63,345 bases of DNA, from NCBI GenBank assembly GCA_023229795.1, contig JALNYP010000016.1:1-63345 (forward strand). The letters are read 5' to 3'. Made by a program: the position numbers and the translations under genes. Positions within the stretch are counted from its first letter, which is position 1. The number at the start of each line of letters is the position of its first letter. Below the pieces are notes generated by a model. It was not told the origin of the DNA and ran no database searches. It saw only the letters and a program-made list of their open reading frames with translations. Positions 1-7,303 of this stretch are shown here, piece after piece. The stretch comes from Syntrophobacterales bacterium (GTDB taxonomy: Bacteria; Desulfobacterota; Desulfobaccia; Desulfobaccales; 0-14-0-80-60-11).

Positions 1-1
1 C

Positions 2-643
2 AAGGAAAAAGGAGTGCAGGCAAGGTACCTTGGCGTGGGAGTGGACCGGATCGACTATACCAAGGGTATTCCGGAACGCTTCAGGGCAGTCGAACGCTTT
101 CTGGAAAAATATCCTGAATTCATCGGAGAATTCACCTTCGTGGAACTGGGGGCCCCGAGCCGCACTCATATCAAGAAATATCATGACTTCATGGCTGAAG
201 TGGAGGAGACGGCTGACAACATAAACTGGCGATTTCAGACCAGGGAATGGAAACCGATCTTATTTTTAAAGGGCCACCACAGCCATGAGGAAATCTATCC
301 TTTCTACAAGGCGACCGACGTCTGCATGGTCACTTCACTGCATGATGGGATGAACCTGGTCGCCAAGGAATTCATCTCCGCCCGTGGCGACGAAGACGGC
401 GTTTTAATCCTGAGTCAGTTCGCGGGCGCCTCCAGGGAGCTCACGGACGCCCTGATCATAAATCCCTATGATATAGAAGAGATGGCGGATGCCCTCCATC
501 GTTCCCTCATAATGAAACCGCAGGAAAAAAGCGAAAGGATGGGTCGTATGCGCGCCGTTGTCAGGGAGAATAATATCTATCGCTGGGCTGGGGATTTGAT
601 CGCGGCCTTGGCACGCCTGCGTCCTTCGGCGGGGGTGGAATGA
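2..643 (+). CDS. otsA: Trehalose-6-phosphate synthase, C-terminal part (partial)
   Basis: The reading frame is open at the left edge, so the N-terminal half lies outside the window. The enzyme joins UDP-glucose (or ADP-glucose) and glucose-6-phosphate into trehalose-6-phosphate in the cytoplasm. Visible GT20 hallmarks are GVDRIDYTKGIPERF near the start, the FVELGAPSR block, and SLHDGMNLVAKEF followed by LILSQFAGAS and INPYDIEEMADAL, which bind the nucleotide sugar. The stop TGA overlaps an ATG (ATGA, 640-643), the arrangement expected where otsB follows directly. Here only a short relic follows, and the intact otsB lies 4.6 kb downstream behind a second copy of the otsA tail. The family is certain; only the 5' extent is unknown. 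Confidence 0.93.
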   Translation, partial: KEKGVQARYLGVGVDRIDYTKGIPERFRAVERFLEKYPEFIGEFTFVELGAPSRTHIKKYHDFMAEVEETADNINWRFQTREWKPILFLKGHHSHEEIYPFYKATDVCMVTSLHDGMNLVAKEFISARGDEDGVLILSQFAGASRELTDALIINPYDIEEMADALHRSLIMKPQEKSERMGRMRAVVRENNIYRWAGDLIAALARLRPSAGVE

Positions 644-729
644 AAACAGGCACTCTCAAGGAACTGGCTCAATTTTCGGTAGTGAGGGTGCCTCAAATCC
701 TCAGGGTAAAGAATAAAAAATCAATCTAA
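640..729 (+). pseudogene. Possible 5' relic of a first otsB copy
   Basis: A 29-codon frame starts in an ATGA overlap with the otsA stop and begins MKTGT, matching the MKTKT start and identical overlap of the intact otsB at 5277. After those first codons I see no convincing similarity to OtsB, and the frame ends at TAA. I read it as the junction left when the original otsB was replaced or moved. It could equally be a chance frame; the shared ATGA junction is the main evidence. Confidence 0.25.
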
Positions 730-777
730 ATAAATTCTCATTTCAATAACTTATCTTTAATGTGCCCATTGCCGGGG

Positions 778-807
778 TTGACAAGCCTGTTTTTTCTCTT
801 GTAGGAT
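778..807 (+). promoter_or_regulatory. Possible sigma70-type promoter
   Basis: TTGACA at 778-783 is a perfect -35 box, followed after 18 bases by TAGGAT (802-807), a 4/6 match to the -10 consensus. The spacer is T-rich. It would read toward the small protein gene at 968. This is motif matching only. Confidence 0.3.
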
Positions 808-967
808 GGTGGCAGTTAATGAACAGAAGGCCTTCTTGCTGTTCTCAAGTTGAGTTCCAGCTTGTTGTTCAATTGGCAGTTTCCCTATCCTTTAACTGAT
901 ATAAATATGGTATGGGGTTTGCGGGAAGAAGGCCCATACCTTTTCATTAAGACAAAGGCTATAACCG

Positions 968-1282
968 ATGTCACCGCGAGCCAGAAACAGATTAAAGCAG
1001 ATAATAATGCTCTTGTGGGTAATTTTTCTGCTAGTCGATCTGGCCGAAGACGGGTTGATTGGCAGAGGCAGACCTGCGAATCTTCTTTGCCATGAAACAA
1101 TTTATCAAACCTTTTCTCCCGATAGCTCTGTCAAAGTCGGATCCTCGGTTTGGATCACATCAGCAAGACTGCCTGATATCCCCCAGGGCTGGCTAAGCCA
1201 ATCAGTCTCAGTTGAGATTGAAAGTCCTCTTCCAATAATCAAATCCTACCTTCAAAGCAGTTCCGGTGGAATCCCCCTGTAG
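968..1282 (+). CDS. Small single-TM protein, member of a paralogous pair
   Basis: This 104-aa protein has one hydrophobic segment (about residues 11-25) followed by an acidic D-x-A-x-DG-x-IG motif. I do not recognise the family. It is supported as a real gene by the protein at 17269-17580 on the other strand, which has the same N-terminal pattern (K-x-I-I, LWV, LL, D-x-A, DG, IG). The last 37 residues of the two align without gaps, share QSV, and both end SSGG-I/L-PL. The middle parts diverge. The predicted product is a small inner-membrane or anchored periplasmic protein. The start at 968 is the only ATG before the hydrophobic segment, and I see no strong ribosome binding site. Both copies lie next to insertion-sequence remnants. 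Confidence 0.5.
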   Translation: MSPRARNRLKQIIMLLWVIFLLVDLAEDGLIGRGRPANLLCHETIYQTFSPDSSVKVGSSVWITSARLPDIPQGWLSQSVSVEIESPLPIIKSYLQSSSGGIPL

Positions 1283-1538
1283 CAGTCCGGTAGTATCTCG
1301 ACTCCCCATTCGCATTTCGACTTTCGGGTCGAGAACTAAAACGAATCACTCATATTAACAAGTCGGTCATCGTCGATGCATGACATATGCATCGGGATAG
1401 TTGGCTTAGAGAATCATTTTTAGCGCAGGCTGATCGCAATTTGTGAAATTGTGAGGACTGTGGCCTGGTCTCTTCTATCATTAGAAGGTCATAGAAGTGG
1501 ATAACTGAGTAACAATCTGCGATCCAGGCAGGGGCGGC

Positions 1539-1691
1539 AGCAATTATGTCCTCTCTCCCTGGCCGCAAGTGTTTGGCAGCGAGCAATTAACCGGGGCTCT
1601 GCTGGACCGGCTGACCCATCATGCCCACATCCTGACCATGAACGGCGAAAGCTTCCGGTTCCGGGAAAGCATGAGCAAAAAAGGGGATTGA
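1539..1691 (+). pseudogene. istB: IS21-family IstB C-terminal remnant
   Basis: An open frame ending at TGA 1689-1691 translates to the typical end of IstB, the ATP-binding helper of IS21 transposases: WPQVFGSEQLTGALLDRLTH, then HAHILTMNGESFRFRES. No start, no AAA+ Walker motifs and no istA are present upstream, so this is only the last ~50 codons. It marks the otsA-otsB spacer as a site of past transposition. The rest of 1283-1979 shows nothing recognisable apart from a short hairpin near 1318-1335. Confidence 0.75.
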
Positions 1692-1979
1692 TCGCGATGG
1701 CTCCCTTTTGGATGGCCAAAAGCCTGGTTCCAATAACGCCAGCCTTGGGGGGAAGAAACTTCCTGAGTGATCAGCAGGGCGAGCCCAGAGCCGCCCGCAT
1801 ATGTGGGGTGCCGCCGGCTCTGGGCGCGCTTGCCCCGGCCTGCAGCTGGCTTGTCCTGTCGGTGTTGCAATCAACAAGGGTGGGTCCATTTTGAATGGCC
1901 GTTACTGGTACCATATTGCTTTTCCGTTCACATAGCATTTTCCCACAAGGAGGATGCTGATGCTGAGAAAGGTACGCCG

Positions 1980-3185
1980 TTGAATCTGATAAAAAGGATC
2001 CCGACATACCGCGTCCTATTTATCGTCGCGTTTGCCGCCTGCTTCTGCGCCCCTGTCGCGGCTGCGCCGCCTTACAAGGCGGCTTCACAGATTGACTGGG
2101 AGACGATAGCCAGCCACAGCCCTCATTTCAAAGTCCTGATCCTGGTAAAGAGCGAGCGTTCCCTGACCCTCGATGATTTGGCGTTATTGGCAGAGGAAGG
2201 ATTTACTCCGGCAGATCGGGACCCGGGACTTCTATTAGGACTTGAGCAAGCTGTATTCGCCGGCCATCTGGAGAATTGGATCAAGGTACGGCTACCATCA
2301 TACCTGTCCGGCCGGGTGCTTGAACATTTTGTCATGTCCGGGGTCTATGGAGTCGGATTCGAGGTTGAGGGCCACGAATATAATGGGCCATTGGAACTGC
2401 AAATCACTGCACCCCGTGAGGGCTTTGGGAAGAACCTCGTGTATGCTGATCAGGCGGTGCAGCCAGCGTGCTCCCAGAACATGACGGTCGATTCGGCCGG
2501 GAACCGGTGGCTCCGGGCCCGCTTGGAACATGTGTGGTATGGGGAGTCGATCAACTTCTGCTTTGGGTTCCGGTACGAAGTCAATGTGTCGGAGGTCCTG
2601 GCCCATGATCTGGCGCTCTCAGGGAAGCCGATCGGAACAGAAATCCCGCCTGAAGTAAAGCCCTTCCTGGAACGGGGCCATAAAATTGATCCCGGAATCC
2701 CTGTCGCACAAGACTGGATTTCCCGGGGAGGACCTGGACCACCCGATGCCCGCAAGGAGTACAGGCGATTAAGGAGGTTCATCAGAAGGAACGTGGCATA
2801 CGATAAGCGCAAACGCGCAGCTTATTTCGGTGGACAGATGATCTATTCCGATCTCGATCTCATGTATCAGGACGTGGACGAAACTCTGAACCGGCATTCG
2901 GGAGCCTGTCCGGATACGACTCCCCTGGAATGCGCCTTCCTGAGGGCGCGAGGCATACCCTGCCTCGCCGCCGGACGATTCGGCCACTTTTTCACCGTGC
3001 TCTACGTTCCTGGCCGGGGGTGGATGTCCACGTCGGTGACGCCCACCGGCATTCCCCTGATCAGGTCTCCTGGCCCGGATCTGGTTCCTTACCAGCGGTG
3101 GGAGCCTAAAATACCTTTGAAAACAACCCATTGGAAAGCGATGGTGAGAATAGACCCTATGGATAAGGATGAGTCATGTCGATGA
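1980..3185 (+). CDS. Exported transglutaminase-like protein
   Basis: The product is about 401 aa if translation starts at TTG 1980; the frame stays open upstream, but that part looks non-coding. A hydrophobic stretch (VLFIVAFAACFCAPVAAA) directly after the start looks like a signal peptide. The C-terminal third carries the transglutaminase-core pattern: a catalytic Cys in HSGACPDTTPLECAFLRARG, a His in FGHFFTVLYVPGRGW, and a downstream acidic/polar region. The N-terminal ~220 residues are not recognised. In bacteria such domains act as peptidases or cross-linking enzymes, often on envelope proteins. The gene overlaps the GNAT gene at 3176 by 10 bases, so the two are probably translationally coupled. 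Start choice is uncertain: AAGGAGG at 1947-1953 is in a poor position for this frame. Confidence 0.7.
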   Translation: MNLIKRIPTYRVLFIVAFAACFCAPVAAAPPYKAASQIDWETIASHSPHFKVLILVKSERSLTLDDLALLAEEGFTPADRDPGLLLGLEQAVFAGHLENWIKVRLPSYLSGRVLEHFVMSGVYGVGFEVEGHEYNGPLELQITAPREGFGKNLVYADQAVQPACSQNMTVDSAGNRWLRARLEHVWYGESINFCFGFRYEVNVSEVLAHDLALSGKPIGTEIPPEVKPFLERGHKIDPGIPVAQDWISRGGPGPPDARKEYRRLRRFIRRNVAYDKRKRAAYFGGQMIYSDLDLMYQDVDETLNRHSGACPDTTPLECAFLRARGIPCLAAGRFGHFFTVLYVPGRGWMSTSVTPTGIPLIRSPGPDLVPYQRWEPKIPLKTTHWKAMVRIDPMDKDESCR

Positions 3186-4177
3186 GCAAGGTGGTGTTCG
3201 CACCATTCGACGGTTCCCGAGACGGCGAGGTGCGCCGCCTCTTCATGGAATACCCTCACAAAGATTTCCAGCTCAAAAGCATGAAAGTATCCAAAGAAAG
3301 CATGGCAGACTACCTCGAAACCACTCTTCAGTCGGCGGGCAGGCAAACCATCTGCATAAGGGCCAACGGAAAACTCGTTGGACTGATCGCCCTGCAATAC
3401 CTCCCGTGGATGAGTGAACATTTCGGTCTGAAGATGTACGCGGTTCCCCATCTGCTAGCTGGCTACGAAGGGCCTCTGGTGCGAGCGCGGTTGCTGCGGT
3501 ACGTGATAGAGGAGCTCCAGGAGGTTGATTTCCTGGACTGCAGAATAGCGGTCGATGACGTGTATGCAGCTCAGGCATTAGAGGTTGCCGGCTTTAGATA
3601 TGTGGGAACTGAGGCGTACCTGGGCCAGGAGCTTGGGCGGGACGAGCCGTTTGATCCACCAGCAGACATTGAGATCGCTGAATGCATCCGCTCTGACCGT
3701 AAACAGGTACTCGAAATAGTCGAATCCACTCACCTTCACAACAGGTTCGCATGCGACCCCTTGATCCGCACAGATCTGGCTCGTTCGCTCTATAGGAAGC
3801 TGGTGGATAACTGCTTCGATCAGCCTCAATTCACCACGCTCGTCGCTCGATGCCGCGGTGCAGTCCAGGGATTCATTATCAGCAAAACAAACGAGACCTT
3901 TTGCCAACTGGTGGGCATGAAAACGGGGAGCCTCGACTTTATCGGAGTGAGACCCGGTAATCGAAATCGGGGATTGGGCGCTAGTCTGAATCGAGCCGCT
4001 CTCCATAGGATGGCCCAACAAGGCGTAAAGTACGTTGGAGTGCGCACGTTTGCGAACAACTATCCTGCCTTACGGATAACTTTCAAAACGGGTTTTGCAG
4101 TCACCTCAACCAGTCTGCATTTCCATCGATGGATTAAACGACCCAAGATCGAAGGGCCCTATCCGTTATTAGGTTAG
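3176..4177 (+). CDS. GNAT-family N-acetyltransferase (double domain)
   Basis: The protein is 333 aa. Residues about 230-320 form a clear GNAT fold: SLDFIGVRPGNRNRGLGASL supplies the acetyl-CoA pyrophosphate-binding R-x-x-G-x-G/A motif, followed by YVGVRTFANNYPALRITFKT, the usual N-x-x-A-x-x-x-Y/F-like element. The N-terminal half looks like a second, degenerate GNAT domain, a layout seen in sugar-nucleotide N-acetyltransferases. The acceptor cannot be told from sequence. It overlaps the transglutaminase-like gene by 10 bases, so the two probably act in one process. An AAGGATGA Shine-Dalgarno lies just before the ATG, and a second in-frame ATG at 3182 is also possible. Confidence 0.8.
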   Translation: MSMSKVVFAPFDGSRDGEVRRLFMEYPHKDFQLKSMKVSKESMADYLETTLQSAGRQTICIRANGKLVGLIALQYLPWMSEHFGLKMYAVPHLLAGYEGPLVRARLLRYVIEELQEVDFLDCRIAVDDVYAAQALEVAGFRYVGTEAYLGQELGRDEPFDPPADIEIAECIRSDRKQVLEIVESTHLHNRFACDPLIRTDLARSLYRKLVDNCFDQPQFTTLVARCRGAVQGFIISKTNETFCQLVGMKTGSLDFIGVRPGNRNRGLGASLNRAALHRMAQQGVKYVGVRTFANNYPALRITFKTGFAVTSTSLHFHRWIKRPKIEGPYPLLG

Positions 4178-4206
4178 TAGATGACCTTGCGTGGAGGGAT
4201 TCTCTT

Positions 4207-4929
4207 ATGAAATATTTAGCTCTACTCTCGGCAATGGCCCGTCTTGCGCTCCTGCCGACGCTCCGAGGTGATTCGAACTCCTCAACGCTTCTGAATCCTC
4301 AACCCGTTTGGCGACGGAAAAGTTGTATGACTATCTTACTGGTCGTGACAATTGCGGGGTTCTTGCTCATCAGCCTGAAAGTCGCCCGGGCCCAGCAAGA
4401 GGTGAAACCACCGGCGGTGCCTCCCATGCTGGAAACTCCTCGCCCCCTGGATAATCTCGAAACCAAGGAGCCGACCGCCCCTCGAAATACACCGGTCTCC
4501 AGGAAAAGCAGCGGCAAAAGGCCGGCCGCTCCTCAAAACACGTCGGTCACCATGAAGAGCATCGGCAAAGAGCGGGCTAACGTGCGGGCTAAACCCAACT
4601 TGAAGGCCGAGATTCTTTTCCAGGTCTTCCGGGGATATCCCATCAAAGTGGAAAAACAGAAAGATGACTGGGTCTATATCACTGACCATAAACATAATTC
4701 CGGTTGGGTTTACAAGCCCATGGTTTCCAGTATTAAGACCGTGGTGGTGTTGGCGGAAAATGCCAGTATCAGAAAAGGACCCGGTTTGAAGGGGCCGGTG
4801 GTCAAGCAGGCCTCGGGAGGTGAAATCTACAAACTTTTTGCCGAAAAAGGCAGATGGGTGAAGGTCGGGTATTATTCTAAAAATGAAGTGATCGGCTGGA
4901 TCCGGGATGACCTGGTGTGGGGGGAATGA
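4207..4929 (+). CDS. Membrane-anchored protein with two bacterial SH3 domains
   Basis: The 240-aa product starts behind GGAGGG with good spacing. A hydrophobic segment at about residues 41-60 (ILLVVTIAGFLLISLKVA) should act as signal or anchor. A Pro/Ser-rich linker leads to two SH3b-type domains, near 115-172 and 178-238, with the usual N-V/I-R-x-x-P/G motifs. Such domains bind peptidoglycan or peptides in the periplasm. It is a paralogue of the protein at 6119-6565, with which it shares the whole SH3 part and the ending GWIRDDLVWGE. Its first ~18 codons resemble the start of the small lipoprotein gene at 6668 rather than its paralogue, so the 5' end looks chimeric. M41 (4327) is an alternative start. 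Confidence 0.75.
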   Translation: MKYLALLSAMARLALLPTLRGDSNSSTLLNPQPVWRRKSCMTILLVVTIAGFLLISLKVARAQQEVKPPAVPPMLETPRPLDNLETKEPTAPRNTPVSRKSSGKRPAAPQNTSVTMKSIGKERANVRAKPNLKAEILFQVFRGYPIKVEKQKDDWVYITDHKHNSGWVYKPMVSSIKTVVVLAENASIRKGPGLKGPVVKQASGGEIYKLFAEKGRWVKVGYYSKNEVIGWIRDDLVWGE

Positions 4930-5046
4930 ATCCAGGCTTGCCATGCACTGCTATTAGCGAGCGTTCATTAACCTATGGAGCTTTAGTGACAGGCCCATCC
5001 GACACATGCTACTTGGACCTCAATAAAACCTGGGGAGGGAAGTTTA

Positions 5047-5280
5047 ATGAAACGTTTAGTTTTGTTCCTGGGGATGGTTTGTTCGGGACTTCTTCTGGCA
5101 GCGGTCTGCGGCAAGTAAAATGAACCTGCAGAGTCCCAGAAACCCAAGGTCCAACCCGCTGCCACGGGAGACCGCATGGCGCGCATGAGTGCCGTGGTAA
5201 GGGAAAGCAATGTCTATCGCTGGGTGGGGGATTTGATCGCGGCTTTGGCGCGCCCGCGTCCTTCAGATGGTGCGGAATGA
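5047..5280 (+). pseudogene. Broken lipoprotein gene fused to a duplicated otsA tail
   Basis: An ATG behind GGAGGGA opens MKRLVLFLGMVC...AAVCGK, closely similar to the lipoprotein start at 6668, but TAA (5116-5118) interrupts the frame just after the lipobox Cys. Reading through that stop in the same frame gives NEPAESQKPKVQPAAT and then, without a shift, RESNVYRWVGDLIAALARP, which is the OtsA C-terminus seen at about 560-640. The frame ends with the same ATGA overlap onto otsB. The simplest reading is a deletion that joined a degenerate lipoprotein gene to the last ~35 codons of a second otsA copy. Probably no functional product, though a 23-aa peptide could be made. Confidence 0.75.
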
Positions 5281-6077
5281 AAACAAAGACTCGCATCGGG
5301 CCGGCTTATTTTCTCGGCAGCGACGCAAGCGATATTGCAAGTGTGCTGGGCGGCCGTAAAATAGCCCTGTTCTTGGATTTCGATGGCACTCTGACGCCTA
5401 TTCAGGAGGACCCGACACAATGCTATCTATCTGAAGAAGCAAGGGAATTGCTGCAATCACTAGCGAATTCCGATCGGCATCATGTAACCGTCTTAAGCGG
5501 GAGAACTCTTGATGACGTTAAATCGAGAGTCGGCGTCCGTAATATCTGTTACGGCGGCAATCATGGGCTGGTCATCTCGGGAAAAGGCCTGCGGTTTGTT
5601 CATCCTGAAGCGTTGCGGGCAAAGCCCCTCATTGATGAAGCAGGCAGCAGGCTTGAACAAGAAATTGCGCCTTTTGCGGGGGCCTGGGTCGAGAGGAAAG
5701 GTTTTCCCCTGAGTCTCCACTACCGCCTGGTGAACCAAAATGCGGTGCGTCAATTAAAAAGCGCCTTCTATAAAGTTGCCGCAGAAATTTCGAGAGGCAG
5801 CCTTTTGACCGTAATGAAAGGAAAAAAAGTTCTTGAACTGATGCCCGGAATACCCTGGAACAAGGGAAACGCCGTCCTTTGGATTCTGGAACGGCTGGGG
5901 GACAGCTATATGCCCATATTCGTCGGTGACGATGTGACCGATGAAATGGCTTTCAAAGCTCTTGAGAATAGGGGGGTAACCATCCGCATAGGCAGGTCGA
6001 AAAAAACCTTTGCCCATTTCTATTTGCAAAATTATCAGGGGACGTTGCGGTTGCTGAAAACTATTCAAACGGCTTGA
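5277..6077 (+). CDS. otsB: Trehalose-6-phosphate phosphatase
   Basis: The 266-aa enzyme removes phosphate from trehalose-6-phosphate to give trehalose. The HAD-phosphatase motifs are all visible: LFLDFDGTLTPI with the nucleophile and acid/base Asp pair, TVLSGRTLDDV with motif II Ser, the Lys region MKGKKVLELMP, and IFVGDDVTDEMAF as motif IV. The cap contains the family block YGGNHGLVISG. Length is normal. The ATG lies inside the stop of the relic otsA tail (ATGA), preserving the ancestral otsA-otsB coupling although the intact otsA is now 4.6 kb away. Together with OtsA it supplies a compatible solute and stress protectant. Confidence 0.93.
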   Translation: MKTKTRIGPAYFLGSDASDIASVLGGRKIALFLDFDGTLTPIQEDPTQCYLSEEARELLQSLANSDRHHVTVLSGRTLDDVKSRVGVRNICYGGNHGLVISGKGLRFVHPEALRAKPLIDEAGSRLEQEIAPFAGAWVERKGFPLSLHYRLVNQNAVRQLKSAFYKVAAEISRGSLLTVMKGKKVLELMPGIPWNKGNAVLWILERLGDSYMPIFVGDDVTDEMAFKALENRGVTIRIGRSKKTFAHFYLQNYQGTLRLLKTIQTA

Positions 6078-6118
6078 AAGTGATAAAGATAATCATGTCT
6101 TATTCGGAGGTATTGCTT

Positions 6119-6565
6119 ATGAGAAAACTGCTTTCGCTGGTATTAGTATCTGTTTTATTTCTAGCTTGCCCAGCTTGGGGTTCCACCATGAAGAGTATCG
6201 GCAAAGATCAAGTAAATCTCCGTTCCAAGCCGAACTTAAATTCCGAGGTCTTATTTCAAGCTAATCTTGGTTCTCCCATCGAAGCAGAAAAACAGCAAAA
6301 TAATTGGCTCTACGTCACCGACTGGGAGAATAACTCCGGATGGGTCTATAAGCCTCTGGTCTCCGATATCAAGACTGCGGTAATCCTGGTAGACCATGCG
6401 AATATCAGGAAAGGCCCCAGCTTGGGAACCCCTGTGGTGAAGACCGCTTCTAAGGGTGAGATTTTTAAGATTTTCGGTGAAAAAAGCGATTGGGTGAACA
6501 TCGGATATTACCTTGAAAATGAAAAGATCGGCTGGATACGCGATGACCTGGTGTGGGGTGAATGA
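6119..6565 (+). CDS. Exported two-SH3-domain protein
   Basis: The start at 6119 has a CGGAGG Shine-Dalgarno and leads into a clean signal peptide (MRKLLSLVLVSVLFLACPAWG), giving a 148-aa precursor. The rest is two SH3b repeats: residues about 22-85 (VNLRSKPNLNSEVLFQ) and 90-148 (ANIRKGPSLGTPVVK). It is a short paralogue of the protein at 4207-4929 without the Pro-rich linker. A periplasmic role in binding peptidoglycan or sensing envelope state is usual for such proteins, but no catalytic domain is attached. It follows otsB by 41 bases and precedes the lipoprotein gene, an order that mirrors the first copy of the duplicated module. Confidence 0.78.
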   Translation: MRKLLSLVLVSVLFLACPAWGSTMKSIGKDQVNLRSKPNLNSEVLFQANLGSPIEAEKQQNNWLYVTDWENNSGWVYKPLVSDIKTAVILVDHANIRKGPSLGTPVVKTASKGEIFKIFGEKSDWVNIGYYLENEKIGWIRDDLVWGE

Positions 6566-6667
6566 TTCTTCGCTTGAAAGTGTCGTAAGACAATGGCAAT
6601 CACCTTATATGTCGGGTCAACAGTAGAGTCCTGGAGACCCGGCCAAAAACTCAAGGAGGGATTTATT

Positions 6668-6910
6668 ATGAATCGTTTAGCTCTGCTTTTGGGAATGGTC
6701 TGTTTAGCGCTTTTTTTAGTAATGGCTTGCGGCAAGCAGGAAGAACCCGCCAAGGCCGAGAAATCTGCTGCTCAACAGGCGGCTCCAGCTAAGAAAGAAG
6801 CGGCGCCCGCGGCTAAGCCAGAGGCCAAGCCTGGCGCCTCCCAACCCACGGCTCCCCCGGCCGCGCCTACTCAACCCGCGCCGGTTAAGCCAAGCCCGGA
6901 AAAGAAATAG
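6668..6910 (+). CDS. Small Ala/Pro/Lys-rich lipoprotein
   Basis: Translation from the ATG behind AAGGAGGG gives 80 aa: a type II signal peptide with lipobox VMAC (Cys about residue 19), then a low-complexity tail of Ala, Pro, Lys and Glu. The frame extends to 6593, but the Shine-Dalgarno and signal peptide fix the start here. The protein has no enzymatic domain; such tails resemble flexible, envelope-spanning lipoprotein spacers. A truncated homologue lies at 5047. It ends 38 bases before a strong inverted repeat. Confidence 0.7.
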   Translation: MNRLALLLGMVCLALFLVMACGKQEEPAKAEKSAAQQAAPAKKEAAPAAKPEAKPGASQPTAPPAAPTQPAPVKPSPEKK

Positions 6911-6947
6911 GAAAATTATTCACTGACCTTCAAGATCATGGTTAGGG

Positions 6948-6982
6948 CGCAACTATCTGTTATAAAACCAGGTAGTTGCGCA
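6948..6982. terminator. Hairpin after the lipoprotein gene
   Basis: GCGCAACTATCTG (6948-6960) pairs with CAGGTAGTTGCGC (6970-6982) over 13 bp with one G-T wobble and a 9-base loop. It sits just downstream of the last plus-strand gene of the block, where a terminator is expected. No T-run follows, so it may be an RNA-stability element or a Rho-assisted end. Confidence 0.5.
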
Positions 6983-7303
6983 TAACCCGAGTTAACCCCA
7001 AACCATTTATCTCTGCCAGAGCGGGCTTGATGTGATGGGTCCGCCCTGCCTCGAGCGGCGTCAACTCGCTTATAGACGTTGGCTTTCCAGAGTCTCTGGA
7101 CAGTGAATGCGCGGATTTCTGCTATCCTTCGGAACTTATCACGGTTTCTAAAACTTTCACTCGCCAAATCATAGCTTCATTTTTTCCTGATCCACCGATA
7201 AGTCTCCCGGATGGCAAGATATTCGCGGCCATGGGGCAACACTTGCTCTGAAAGTGCGTGGGGGTATCAGCATTCCATATAGCAGCAATAAATAATGATC
7301 AAA
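6983..7303. other. Intergenic region, nothing recognised
   Basis: This 320-base space lies between the hairpin behind the lipoprotein gene and the 3' end of the antiporter gene. I see no ORF with a ribosome binding site, no RNA gene and no mobile-element relic. Confidence 0.5.

Noticed and set aside
4255..4335. A complete tRNA gene on the minus strand
   Set aside because: Only a T-arm-like segment is seen, with an internal mismatch; acceptor and D-arm partners are missing, so it is reported only as a possible scar.
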